Part shown: positions 1-7,504 of the stretch, piece after piece
Numbering within the stretch: position 1 is the first letter of the stretch
Layout of the letters: each line of letters opens with the position of its first letter
Assembly: GCA_004298385.1 (NCBI GenBank)
Contig: SCTX01000010.1
Coordinates: 1 to 61,761, forward strand
Length of the DNA stretch: 61,761 nucleotides
Direction: 5' to 3'
DNA from: Betaproteobacteria bacterium
GTDB lineage: Bacteria > Pseudomonadota > Gammaproteobacteria > Burkholderiales > SG8-39
Program-made: the position numbers and the translations under genes
The notes under the pieces: model-generated
Databases searched by the model: none
Told to the model about the DNA's origin: nothing
What the model saw: only the letters and a program-made list of their open reading frames with translations

Positions 1-169
1 GGGATGCCCGATAAGGCGGTGAAGATTGCTCCGCCGTGCTGGCCGCCGAAGCCTGCACCAATATCGCCATCACTTCGCCCTGCAGGGAGCGATGATTGCG
101 TTCGGCGCGGGTCTTCAACCTGCGCGCGAGCGCGTCGGGCACGTTGCGTATGGTCAAGGTCTGGGACAT
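1..169 (-). CDS. FitA-like ribbon-helix-helix antitoxin (partial, C-terminus off window)
   Basis: The minus-strand frame opens with ATG at 169 and stays open to the window edge, giving 56 residues. The start, SQTLTIRNVPDALARRLKTR, followed by a RSLQGEVMAIL segment, is the classic Arc/MetJ-type ribbon-helix-helix of FitA/VapB-type antitoxins: a short beta strand, then two helices that dimerise and bind operator DNA. In such operons the antitoxin comes first and a PIN-domain RNase toxin (FitB/VapC) follows. Here the toxin would lie beyond coordinate 1, so it cannot be seen. A perfect palindrome 24 bases upstream is the likely autoregulatory operator. The fold assignment is fairly secure. FitA versus another RHH subfamily, and an intact toxin, are inference. 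Confidence 0.75.
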   Translation of the reverse strand, partial: MSQTLTIRNVPDALARRLKTRAERNHRSLQGEVMAILVQASAASTAEQSSPPYRAS

Positions 170-192
170 GGCATCACCTAGCGGCAAAAGAC

Positions 193-208
193 ATAATGCA
201 TGCATTAT
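193..208. promoter_or_regulatory. Palindromic operator / -10 region of the FitA-like antitoxin
   Basis: ATAATGCATGCATTAT is a perfect 16-bp palindrome 24 bases upstream of the antitoxin start. On the minus strand it is preceded by T, which creates a TATAAT -10 hexamer (209-204) embedded in the palindrome. Antitoxin dimers of this family bind inverted repeats that cover their own promoter, so the position fits autorepression. No convincing -35 was found at 16-18 bp spacing. Confidence 0.55.
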
Positions 209-289
209 AGCAGCATTTTGCAAAGCATTCGCAGCGCCGAAGATGTCCGTCCCGGCAAAGCGCAGCGGCCGCCCGCGCGAATAGGGTAG

Positions 290-439
290 CCGGGCGAAAT
301 CATCGCCAAACTGAACCAGGAACTCGTCGCGGTCACGCGCATGACCGACGTCGAGGAGCAGCTCCGGCGCCAGGACATCGAGCCCATGACCAGCACGCCC
401 AAGGAATTCGCGGCGTTCCTGCGCGCCGACATCAGGAAA
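290..439 (+). pseudogene. C-terminal remnant of a Bug-family (TctC-type) solute receptor
   Basis: The frame that leads into the downstream glutathione transferase ORF reads PGEIIAKLNQELVAVTR, then a stretch including EEQLRRQDIEPMTSTPKEFA, ending FLRADIRK. This is the characteristic C-terminus of Bug/TctC tripartite tricarboxylate receptors: a 'KLN-E' helix, 'G/DIEP-TPEEFAAF', then an acidic-basic helix. An in-frame TAG (287-289) lies immediately upstream, so no receptor body remains. The segment runs straight into GST-type sequence at about 437-442. It is a deletion scar, not a functional receptor. Confidence 0.6.
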
Positions 440-1042
440 CTCAATCCCGCGGGCCTGGTCCCGGTGCTCATCGACGGCGGAAGCGTGCTCACCGAGTCGC
501 GCATCATCAGCGAGTACCTGGAGGACGCCTATCCGCAGCCGCGCCTCTCCCCCGAGGGCGCGTATGCCCGCGCGCGCATGCGCCTGTGGACCAGGTACGC
601 GGACGAAGTGGCGGCCGAGGCGGTGAAGCTCCCGTCCTTCGTCAAGAACATCCAGCCGGAACTGCAGCGCATGCCGCGCGCAGAAGCGCTCGCCGCGATC
701 GAGCGCATACCCGAGGCGCGCGTGCGCGCGCGCTGGCGCAAGGCGGCGACCGGCGGCATCTCGGCAGACGACTTGAAGCCGTCCATCGCGCGCCTGACCG
801 AGATGGTCGAGCGCATGGATCGCGCCCTGCAGGATGCGCCGTGGCTCGCCGGCGACGAGTACAGCCTCGCCGACATCGACATCGCGCCGTTCGTGCAGCG
901 CCTCGTGCGCATCGACCTGTTCGGCCTCGTCGCGGCGCGCCCCCGGGTCAACGACTGGTATGCGCGCATGACTTCGCGCCCGGCCTATGCCAGCGCGATG
1001 CCGCCTTCGGGCTCCGAGGGGGGTCAGGCCGCGGCCGCCTGA
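341..1042 (+). CDS. Glutathione S-transferase-like ORF, N-terminus replaced (chimeric, probably non-functional)
   Basis: The first ATG of this open frame gives 233 residues. From about residue 34 it is GST-like: LNPAGLVPVLIDGG and a TESRIISEYLEDAYP segment form the second half of the thioredoxin-like domain (cis-Pro and the E-S glutathione contact). An all-helical C-terminal domain follows, with the SLADIDIAPF signature around residues 180-190. The first beta-alpha-beta unit, with the catalytic Ser/Cys/Tyr, is absent. In its place is the tail of a Bug-family receptor, so residues 1-33 belong to an unrelated protein. Without the glutathione-activating residue the product is unlikely to be an active transferase. 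No clear ribosome-binding site precedes the ATG. Treat it as a decaying fusion unless expression is shown. Confidence 0.6.
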   Translation: MTDVEEQLRRQDIEPMTSTPKEFAAFLRADIRKLNPAGLVPVLIDGGSVLTESRIISEYLEDAYPQPRLSPEGAYARARMRLWTRYADEVAAEAVKLPSFVKNIQPELQRMPRAEALAAIERIPEARVRARWRKAATGGISADDLKPSIARLTEMVERMDRALQDAPWLAGDEYSLADIDIAPFVQRLVRIDLFGLVAARPRVNDWYARMTSRPAYASAMPPSGSEGGQAAAA

Positions 1043-1064
1043 GATCTGTGCAGCGCGCTTGCGG

Positions 1065-1161
1065 TCAGGCGCTCAGCACGACCTTGCCGAAATGCGCATT
1101 GGCACACTTGTGCTGGAACGCCGCCGCTGCCTCGGCGAGCGGGAAGTTGCGGTCTATCAAT
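1065..1161 (-). pseudogene. C-terminal stub of a zinc-type alcohol dehydrogenase / quinone oxidoreductase
   Basis: Read on the minus strand, the segment before the TGA at 1067-1065 encodes LIDRNFPLAEAAAAFQHKCA followed by NAHFGKVVLSA. This is the usual last 30 residues of medium-chain dehydrogenases of the quinone oxidoreductase group ('FPL-EA--AH---N-H-GKVVL'). The intact homologue in this window at 51376-52359 ends with a comparable FPLKDAKLAHQ segment. The rest of the gene is missing: the next bases upstream on the minus strand belong to a repeat-like element. The gene was therefore truncated by insertion or deletion at about 1162. Confidence 0.6.
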
Positions 1162-1163
1162 GC

Positions 1164-1271
1164 AAATTGGGTCAGAGAAACAAACTTGTCTTTAAGTCTG
1201 GGCCTACTCTTTGTCAAGTCCAGGCAGCTATAAGAGCCAGGAAAGAATTTGACTCTGAGCTGACCCCTTTT
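1164..1271. repeat. Short MITE-like element with imperfect inverted ends
   Basis: The left end (AAATTGGGTCAGAG, from 1164) and the reverse complement of the right end (AAAAGGGGTCAGCTCAGAG, from 1271) share the GGGTCAG core and flanking A/G bases. A TTTGACTCTGA segment sits just inside the right end. Elements with GGGTCAGAG/CTCTGACCC ends are common in proteobacterial genomes as non-autonomous insertion-sequence derivatives. This one carries no coding capacity. It separates the dehydrogenase stub from the SIR2-STAND gene. Element identity is inferred from its ends only. Confidence 0.35.
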
Positions 1272-1286
1272 GTTTCCCGCTGCACG

Positions 1287-3791
1287 TCAAAGGGAGTCTA
1301 TCTCCGCATCCGCTACTCCCTCTCGACGAAGGGCTCGCGACAATTTGCGGATGCATTGTTCAACTGTCTTCCGCCGATCAAGCGGAACAGAGGCAATCTT
1401 CGCGCGTGACAATACAAGCTTCATTGCGTTCAAAATGAAAGTTACTTGGCCTTCGCTTAGTTGGTGTTTATGGAAGACTAGTACATCCGGATAGCCTTGG
1501 GCAACCTTAAAGGGATAGTGTCGATGACTTTCGTTTACGGCCTGATCAGCAATAATGCGATGCGCCTCGACGAAAGCCTCATACGCTTCCGTTGGATCGC
1601 CAGTCGCTGCACAGCTATCAACTAGATATCGTGCATATTGATTATCGATTTGGAAAGTCAAGAAGCCCGGTGTTCTGCGTGCTACACCATATGCGTTTTG
1701 CAAATAGAGCATCGCTCTTTCGCTATCACGCGCAAAGAACCTAGAAATCGCGTATTGAAGCCAATACAACGGGTCCTCCTCGAGATTCGTACCACGACGA
1801 ATCTCCTCGAAAAACCAAGAGACGCTGTCTGCGTTCTTAGTTGTATCGACAAATAATTGCAAATTCCGGAATACATAAAGCGATGAAGGAAAGTCGTGAC
1901 TGAAGTACGAGTCTTCATTGTCATAACGTCTGGGTTTGAATCCGATACCTGCCCGCATCGCACGTTGTATGGCCGCCGCGACGACTCCGAGAACTTCACT
2001 TGCGGTTACCAACTCGCGGAGAAAGTAGGAGCCAAACAGTGCCGAGTTCAAAGCAAAAGTAGTTCCACGAATCGAATAAAGATGACTTCGAAAATCGGAT
2101 CGCCGCCGTGAAAACTCATTGAGGGCTGTGTGGCTGCTAAGTCTGGCAAGTGTCGAGGTGTTGATCGCGCCCGACGTTACGCTAATAGCAGTTGCCAGAA
2201 TCAGAAATGTGCGTTCATTCTGGGACAACGCTTCAGCAGTTAGAGCTTGCTTAACGCGCTCGGAAATATCGGCAGACTTGACAATATGCAAGAGTATTGA
2301 CGAAATCTCGGAGCGGCATTCTCTAGTAATAAACGTCTTCTTTGCAAGCGGATCCATCCCTGCTCGGCGTCCCCACAAACCAGCTGAATCGAGCACGCTG
2401 ATAAATTTGTCCGGATCATCCTGCTCAAGAACATCCAGCCGATGCTCAAAGATCGTAGTGATTCCGCAATCCTCTAGCCATTTGTCGGAGACTCTCGCAT
2501 CATACTTAGATGAGCGTTCTGTGAAGATGATGCGCAGGTCCGGTGACCGTTGATTTCCGAGCGCCTTAATAGCCTGCTCGTTTGCAATAGCGCCATCAAA
2601 TAGCACCGCCACCTTTCCTGCGTATCCAGAAATCTCCGAACACTCCGACGTCGTCCCAGCAGCGTCTCCCTTTGACTGAAATACTGTCCATCCTGCTGCG
2701 AGCAACTTGAGACCGACGCGATGTAGGGCAACCGTCTTACCATTACCCAAGCGGGAAACGATTGCGATGTCATAGCCCTTCTTGACCGCGTCTAAGAGGT
2801 CTGTTTCGTCCGTTCGGTCGATGGTGTACGCGTCGCCAGGCAGTCGCCGCGCCAAGTCGCCATGAACCAGTTCAGTCTTGAGATGACCATACATCAAGAG
2901 CGCGAATCGATCCTGATCATTCGCGTGAGCCGGGATGCTGGGTTGGACGATGTGCTCGAAATACCGCAGAGGACGTTTTGGCGACCGGTTGACTCCTACG
3001 GTTGAAAACTCCTTCCGCAGCGCTTCGGTGAACATCTCGCCTGTTGCGGCGAAAACGCGGCCGAAGTTTTCTAGGCGGCGCGACGCAATTGAACCAATGC
3101 TAGTTCCATTAAGGAAGCCAACCGTATTCCTAGTCTGGTCACCGACAAGCAATCGGGCTACGTCAAGATCCGCTAGGCGGTAGCCAATGAATGCCGTGGC
3201 TCCTGCAAACGAAACGTCCCGTTCAAATAGATCACCCCACCTAGTTCCTTCAAGATTATTGCTGGCGTAACTGCCAAAACTCAGGCGTAACGTTGCGTCT
3301 GCGTGATCCTTAACAGCATGAGTGAAGATCCCATTGAGGTGAATACAAAGCGCGTTCTGCGGTAGGTTCGCTGGATACACTTCTAGGGCGCTGTAAGAGG
3401 CGATTGGGCGGTTTCTCGAGTCAAAAGCAAACTCCACCGCATTGTCATAGTTGGTTGTGTAAATTCGTCTCCAGGGGTATTTCGTTACCAATTCAATCTG
3501 CCAATCTTCGAGTCCCTGAACAGTAAAAAGCTTTCGCATGTGATCTGCCGTCGCGAGGGACTTCTTTGCGTCAGAAAGACAATAGTCGGCAATGGTAGTG
3601 AGTTCGTTCTCTAAATCGGAATCTGTCGGAGTTTCGCCGATGGCGTTAAAGAGCTCCCGCTTTAGTTTGTCGCCATTCGGAATCGCCTTGCCCAGCGCAT
3701 TCTTCGCTTGCATAGAAAATCCGGCCCCCAGGAAGAGGATCGCATCGCCTCGCGATAGACTCTCGACAACTTGTTCAACGAATTGTCTCAA
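1287..3791 (-). CDS. SIR2-STAND NTPase, probable antiphage defence protein
   Basis: The protein is 834 residues with a TTG start at 3791, preceded at good spacing by AGGAG. Residues about 10-260 form a SIR2-like NAD-binding domain: FLGAGFS (20-26), TTNYD (112-116), HLNG (151-154) and FIGYRLADLD (201-210). A STAND-type P-loop NTPase follows, with SRLGNGKT (346-353, a Walker A lacking its first Gly), VAVLFDG (394-400, Walker B) and IIFTERSS (421-428, sensor-like). From about 480 to the end the sequence looks helical and repeat-like, a plausible sensor. This architecture matches SIR2-STAND defence proteins (Avs5-like), in which ligand sensing triggers NAD+ depletion and cell death. The gene stands alone, is visibly AT-richer than its neighbours, and is flanked by gene debris, which suggests horizontal acquisition. 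A sirtuin deacetylase is unlikely because no zinc-binding Cys pairs are present. Domain calls are fairly firm; defence is inference. Confidence 0.72.
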   Translation of the reverse strand: MRQFVEQVVESLSRGDAILFLGAGFSMQAKNALGKAIPNGDKLKRELFNAIGETPTDSDLENELTTIADYCLSDAKKSLATADHMRKLFTVQGLEDWQIELVTKYPWRRIYTTNYDNAVEFAFDSRNRPIASYSALEVYPANLPQNALCIHLNGIFTHAVKDHADATLRLSFGSYASNNLEGTRWGDLFERDVSFAGATAFIGYRLADLDVARLLVGDQTRNTVGFLNGTSIGSIASRRLENFGRVFAATGEMFTEALRKEFSTVGVNRSPKRPLRYFEHIVQPSIPAHANDQDRFALLMYGHLKTELVHGDLARRLPGDAYTIDRTDETDLLDAVKKGYDIAIVSRLGNGKTVALHRVGLKLLAAGWTVFQSKGDAAGTTSECSEISGYAGKVAVLFDGAIANEQAIKALGNQRSPDLRIIFTERSSKYDARVSDKWLEDCGITTIFEHRLDVLEQDDPDKFISVLDSAGLWGRRAGMDPLAKKTFITRECRSEISSILLHIVKSADISERVKQALTAEALSQNERTFLILATAISVTSGAINTSTLARLSSHTALNEFSRRRSDFRSHLYSIRGTTFALNSALFGSYFLRELVTASEVLGVVAAAIQRAMRAGIGFKPRRYDNEDSYFSHDFPSSLYVFRNLQLFVDTTKNADSVSWFFEEIRRGTNLEEDPLYWLQYAISRFFARDSERAMLYLQNAYGVARRTPGFLTFQIDNQYARYLVDSCAATGDPTEAYEAFVEAHRIIADQAVNESHRHYPFKVAQGYPDVLVFHKHQLSEGQVTFILNAMKLVLSRAKIASVPLDRRKTVEQCIRKLSRALRREGVADAEIDSL

Positions 3792-3994
3792 TTTTGCTCT
3801 CCTATCGTTAGATAGTGGGCTAGGTCAGAACGCAGTGCTTCTTCCTGAACCGCTGTTAAAGAGTTCTTGTTTTTCTAGTATTCGAGGCAAGTCTAGCAGA
3901 GACTAGTTGGTGGGGGGCAAGCAATCAATTTGAACGATCATGTATCTTCGAGTTACCTCATGTTTCCCTTGCACCTAGAACTGAATCCGGGAAA

Positions 3995-6900
3995 CTACAT
4001 ACTCCGTCGATACTGCCCTCCCACCTCAAACAGCGCATTCGTGATCTGCCCGAGCGAGCAGCAGCGCACCGCGTCCACCAGCACTTCGAACACGTTCTGA
4101 TTGTCGATCACCGCCTGCTGCAGGCGCAGGAGCATGGGGCCGGACTCGTCCTTGTGCCGCGCCTTGAAGTCGCGCAGTCGTTTCAACTGCGATTGCTTTT
4201 CCTCTTCGGTGGAGCGGATCAGTTCGATTTTCTGCGGCACGTCGCCTGAGTGCGGGTTGCGGAAGGTGTTGACGCCGATGATCGGGTAGGAGCCGTCGTG
4301 CTTCTTGTGCTCGTAGACCATCGACTCTTCCTGGATCTTGCCGCGCTGGTAGCCGGTCTCCATCGCGCCGAGCACGCCGCCGCGCTCGGAGATCGCCTCG
4401 AATTCCTTCAGCACCGCCTCTTCGACAAGGTCGGTGAGTTCGTCGATGATGAAGGCGCCCTGGTTGGGGTTCTCGTTCTTCGCCAGGCCCCACTCGCGGT
4501 TGATGATGAGCTGGATCGCCATCGCGCGGCGCACCGATTCCTCGGTGGGCGTGGTGATGGCCTCGTCGTAGGCGTTGGTGTGCAGGCTATTCGTATTGTC
4601 GTAGGTCGAGATCAGCGCCTGCAGCGTGGTGCGGATGTCGTTGAAGGCGATCTCCTGTGCGTGCAAGCTACGCCCGCTAGTTTGCGAGTGGTACTTGAGC
4701 TTCTGGCTGCGCTCGTTGGCGCCGTAGCGGTTTTTCATCGCCACCGCCCAGATGCGCCGAGCGACGCGGCCGATCACGGTGTACTCCGGGTCCATGCCGT
4801 AGGAAAAAAAGAACGACAGGTTCCCCGCGAAGTCGTCGATGTGCATGCCGCGCGCGAGGTAGGCTTCCACAAAGGTGAAGCCGTTCGCGAGCGTGAACGC
4901 GAGCTGGCTGATCGGGTTCGCCCCGGCCTCGGCGATGTGATAGCCCGAGATCGACACCGAATAGAAGTTCTTCACGTTGTGGTGGACGAAGTATTCCTGG
5001 ATGTCGCCCATCACCTTCAATGAAAACTCGGTCGAGAAAATGCAGGTGTTCTGGCCCTGGTCTTCCTTCAGGATGTCGGCCTGCACCGTGCCGCGCACGG
5101 TGGCGAGCGTCCAGGCCTTGATCTTGGCGTATTCGTCCTCGGTCGGTTCGCGCTTGTTGTCGGCGCGGAACTTCTCGACCTGCTGGTCGAGCGCGGTGTT
5201 GAGGAACATCGCCAGGATGGTCGGCGCCGGGCCGTTGATGGTCATCGACACCGAGGTGTTCGGGCTGCACAGGTCGAACCCGTCATATAACACCTTGATG
5301 TCGTCCAGCGTGGCGATCGATACGCCCGAATTGCCGACCTTGCCGTAGATGTCGGGGCGCTCGTCCGGCTCGAAGCCGTACAGCGTCACGGAATCGAACG
5401 CGGTCGAGAGGCGCTTCGCCGGCATGTCTTTCGACACTTGCTTGAAACGCTTGTTGGTGCGGAACGCGTCGCCCTCGCCCGCGAACATGCGCGTTGGGTC
5501 CTCGTTCTCGCGCTTGAAGGCGAACACGCCGGCGGTGTAGGGAAACGAGCCGGGCACGTTCTCCAGCAGCAGCCATTTCAACAGCTCGCCGTGGTCTTCA
5601 AAGCGCGGCAGCGCCACCTTGCGGATGGTGCTGCCCGACAGCGTGGTGGAAGTGAGCTTGGTGCGAATCTCGTGGTCGCGGATTTTCACCACGTATTCGT
5701 CGCCCGAGTAGGCCGATTGCATCTGCGGCCACATTTCCAGCAGCTTCTTCGCGCGTACATCGAGCTTGGCGTCGCGCTCGTCGATCAATTTGTCCAGCGC
5801 CTCCGGCGAGGGAGCCGCGCATTTGTCCGCGAGCAGCATGAGCTTCGCCGCGCTGAGCTGCTGGCGCTCGCGCGCGAGGCGCGACTGCTCGCGCGCGAAG
5901 CCGCGGTAGGCGCGCACGCATTCCGCGATTTCGGCGAGGTAGCGGCTGCGCGCGGGCGGCAGGATCACCGCCTTGTTGCTGGAGGCGCGCACCTTCACCT
6001 TGGGCAGTTTGCCCGATTTGCATTTCAGGCCCAGCTCGACGAGCCGCGGCAACAGCGCCTGGTAGAGCGCGGTGACGCCGTCGTCGTTGAAGCGCGAGGC
6101 GATGGTGCCGTACACGGGCATGGTTTCCGGCGGGAACTTGAACGCGTCGCGGTTCCTCTGGTATTGCTTCCTCACGTCGCGCAGCGCGTCGGCCGCGCCC
6201 TTGCGATCGTACTTGTTGATGGCGACGAAGTCGGCGAAATCGAGCATGTCGATTTTCTCGAGCTGGCTGGCGGCGCCGAATTCGGGCGTCATCACGTAGA
6301 GCGAGACGTCGACGAGCGGCACGATCGCGGCGTCCCCCTGGCCGATGCCCGAGGTCTCGACCACGATCAGGTCGAACCCGGCCACCTTGCACGCGGCGAG
6401 CGCCTCGGGCAGCGCCTCGGAGATCTCGGAGCCGGCGGCGCGGGTGGCGAGGGAGCGCATGAAAATACGGCTGCCGTTGATGGCGTTCATGCGGATGCGG
6501 TCGCCCAGGAGCGCCCCGCCCGACTTGCGCCGCGACGGATCCACCGCGATCACGGCGATGTCGAGCGCATCCTCCTGGTCGAGGCGAAAGCGCCGGATCA
6601 ATTCGTCGGTGAGCGAGGACTTGCCCGAGCCGCCGGTGCCGGTAACGCCCAGGGTCGGGATGTCCAAGGTTGCGGCTTCCTTGAATATGGCGTCGCGCAG
6701 CTTGGAATCACAGGTTTTGTTTTCGAGCGCGGTGATGAGTTGCGCCAGCGCGCGGTGCGCTTTCACCCGGTCCGCGCCTTTGACGATTTTCAGGTCGCGC
6801 GGCGCGTACTGCGCGAGGTCGACGTCGCAGCGCATGACCATGTCGTTGATCATGCCCTGCAGGCCTATTTTCTGGCCGTCCTCGGGCGAGTAGATGCGCG

Positions 6901-7273
6901 CCACGCCGTAGGCCTGCAGCTCGGTGATTTCGTCGGGCACGATCACGCCGCCGCCGCCGCCGAACACCTGGATGCGCTCGCCGCCGCGCTCGCGCAGGAG
7001 GTCGAGCATGTACTTGAAGTACTCGACGTGGCCGCCCTGGTAGGAGCTGATGGCGACGCCCTGCGCGTCTTCCTGCAGCGCCGCGGTCACGACCTCTTCC
7101 ACCGAGCGGTTGTGGCCGAGGTGGATCACCTCGCAGCCGCTGCCCTGCAGGATGCGGCGCATGATGTTGATCGAGGCGTCGTGGCCGTCGAAGAGCGAGG
7201 CCGCGGTGACGAAGCGCACCTTGTGCTTCGGCTTGTAGACGGTCAGCTTGGCGCTGATGGACAGGTCGGTCAT
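3995..7273 (-). CDS. icmF: Fused isobutyryl-CoA mutase IcmF
   Basis: This is a 1092-residue adenosylcobalamin enzyme interconverting isobutyryl-CoA and n-butyryl-CoA, with its G-protein chaperone fused in the middle. An N-terminal B12-binding domain carries DGHDASIN (29-36, the base-off His motif). A MeaB-like GTPase follows with Walker [10 protein letters not shown] (212-220), [10 protein letters not shown] (305-314) and NKYD (353-356). The C-terminal mutase barrel, from about residue 530, includes a [13 protein letters not shown] stretch. Domain order and length match IcmF rather than methylmalonyl-CoA mutase, whose B12 domain is C-terminal. It is monocistronic on the minus strand, with a large operator-like dyad about 40 bases upstream of the start, which suggests regulation with acyl-CoA or branched-chain catabolism. 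Related acyl-CoA mutases such as pivalyl-CoA mutase share this layout, so the exact substrate is inferred. Confidence 0.93.
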   Translation of the reverse strand: MTDLSISAKLTVYKPKHKVRFVTAASLFDGHDASINIMRRILQGSGCEVIHLGHNRSVEEVVTAALQEDAQGVAISSYQGGHVEYFKYMLDLLRERGGERIQVFGGGGGVIVPDEITELQAYGVARIYSPEDGQKIGLQGMINDMVMRCDVDLAQYAPRDLKIVKGADRVKAHRALAQLITALENKTCDSKLRDAIFKEAATLDIPTLGVTGTGGSGKSSLTDELIRRFRLDQEDALDIAVIAVDPSRRKSGGALLGDRIRMNAINGSRIFMRSLATRAAGSEISEALPEALAACKVAGFDLIVVETSGIGQGDAAIVPLVDVSLYVMTPEFGAASQLEKIDMLDFADFVAINKYDRKGAADALRDVRKQYQRNRDAFKFPPETMPVYGTIASRFNDDGVTALYQALLPRLVELGLKCKSGKLPKVKVRASSNKAVILPPARSRYLAEIAECVRAYRGFAREQSRLARERQQLSAAKLMLLADKCAAPSPEALDKLIDERDAKLDVRAKKLLEMWPQMQSAYSGDEYVVKIRDHEIRTKLTSTTLSGSTIRKVALPRFEDHGELLKWLLLENVPGSFPYTAGVFAFKRENEDPTRMFAGEGDAFRTNKRFKQVSKDMPAKRLSTAFDSVTLYGFEPDERPDIYGKVGNSGVSIATLDDIKVLYDGFDLCSPNTSVSMTINGPAPTILAMFLNTALDQQVEKFRADNKREPTEDEYAKIKAWTLATVRGTVQADILKEDQGQNTCIFSTEFSLKVMGDIQEYFVHHNVKNFYSVSISGYHIAEAGANPISQLAFTLANGFTFVEAYLARGMHIDDFAGNLSFFFSYGMDPEYTVIGRVARRIWAVAMKNRYGANERSQKLKYHSQTSGRSLHAQEIAFNDIRTTLQALISTYDNTNSLHTNAYDEAITTPTEESVRRAMAIQLIINREWGLAKNENPNQGAFIIDELTDLVEEAVLKEFEAISERGGVLGAMETGYQRGKIQEESMVYEHKKHDGSYPIIGVNTFRNPHSGDVPQKIELIRSTEEEKQSQLKRLRDFKARHKDESGPMLLRLQQAVIDNQNVFEVLVDAVRCCSLGQITNALFEVGGQYRRSM

Positions 7274-7312
7274 GGCAACCTCAGTGCTGACACTTGAGTA
7301 CCGGGCAGTCTA

Positions 7313-7336
7313 ATTGACGTTTACGTTAACATCAAT
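7313..7336. promoter_or_regulatory. 24-bp operator-like inverted repeat upstream of icmF
   Basis: The sequence starts ATTGACGTTTAC and ends GTTAACATCAAT. Read against its reverse complement it matches at 20 of 24 positions (consensus half ATTGAyGTTwAC). It lies 40 bases upstream of the icmF start on the same strand, at promoter distance. From memory, the TTGACGTT-ACGT core resembles motifs proposed for the MerR-family regulator LiuR, which controls branched-chain amino-acid catabolism in proteobacteria. That match was not tested. No regulator gene lies alongside. Confidence 0.5.
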
Positions 7337-7394
7337 TTGGCTGAAACCGGAACTTGAATCCGAGCAATAGTTTAACAGGCGGGGCAGATGGCGG

Positions 7395-7413
7395 TCTCGG
7401 GGTATCCCCGAGA
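7395..7413 (-). terminator. Hairpin downstream of the acyl-CoA ligase gene
   Basis: TCTCGGGG-tat-CCCCGAGA is a perfect 8-bp stem with a 3-nt loop, about 90 bases downstream of the ligase stop on the minus strand. No U-tract follows, so it is at best a weak or Rho-assisted terminator, or an mRNA 3'-end stabiliser. Confidence 0.3.
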
Positions 7414-7504
7414 TCCCCGAATGGGCGCGGGTGATTCTGTTCGCGCCGAGGTGGGGATTCAACCTCGTTTTGGGTAAAAGCGTTTAAAACCGTGGCGGCG
7501 CGCG

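Noticed and set aside
1287..3791. Reading the SIR2 domain as a sirtuin deacetylase
   Set aside because: The zinc-binding Cys pairs are absent and the domain is fused to a STAND NTPase; this fits NAD-degrading defence proteins better.
5438..7297. 619-residue open frame on the plus strand opposite icmF
   Set aside because: It is the antisense shadow of a GC-rich gene: composition is H/R/D/V/A-rich with no domain, and it covers the IcmF motifs exactly.
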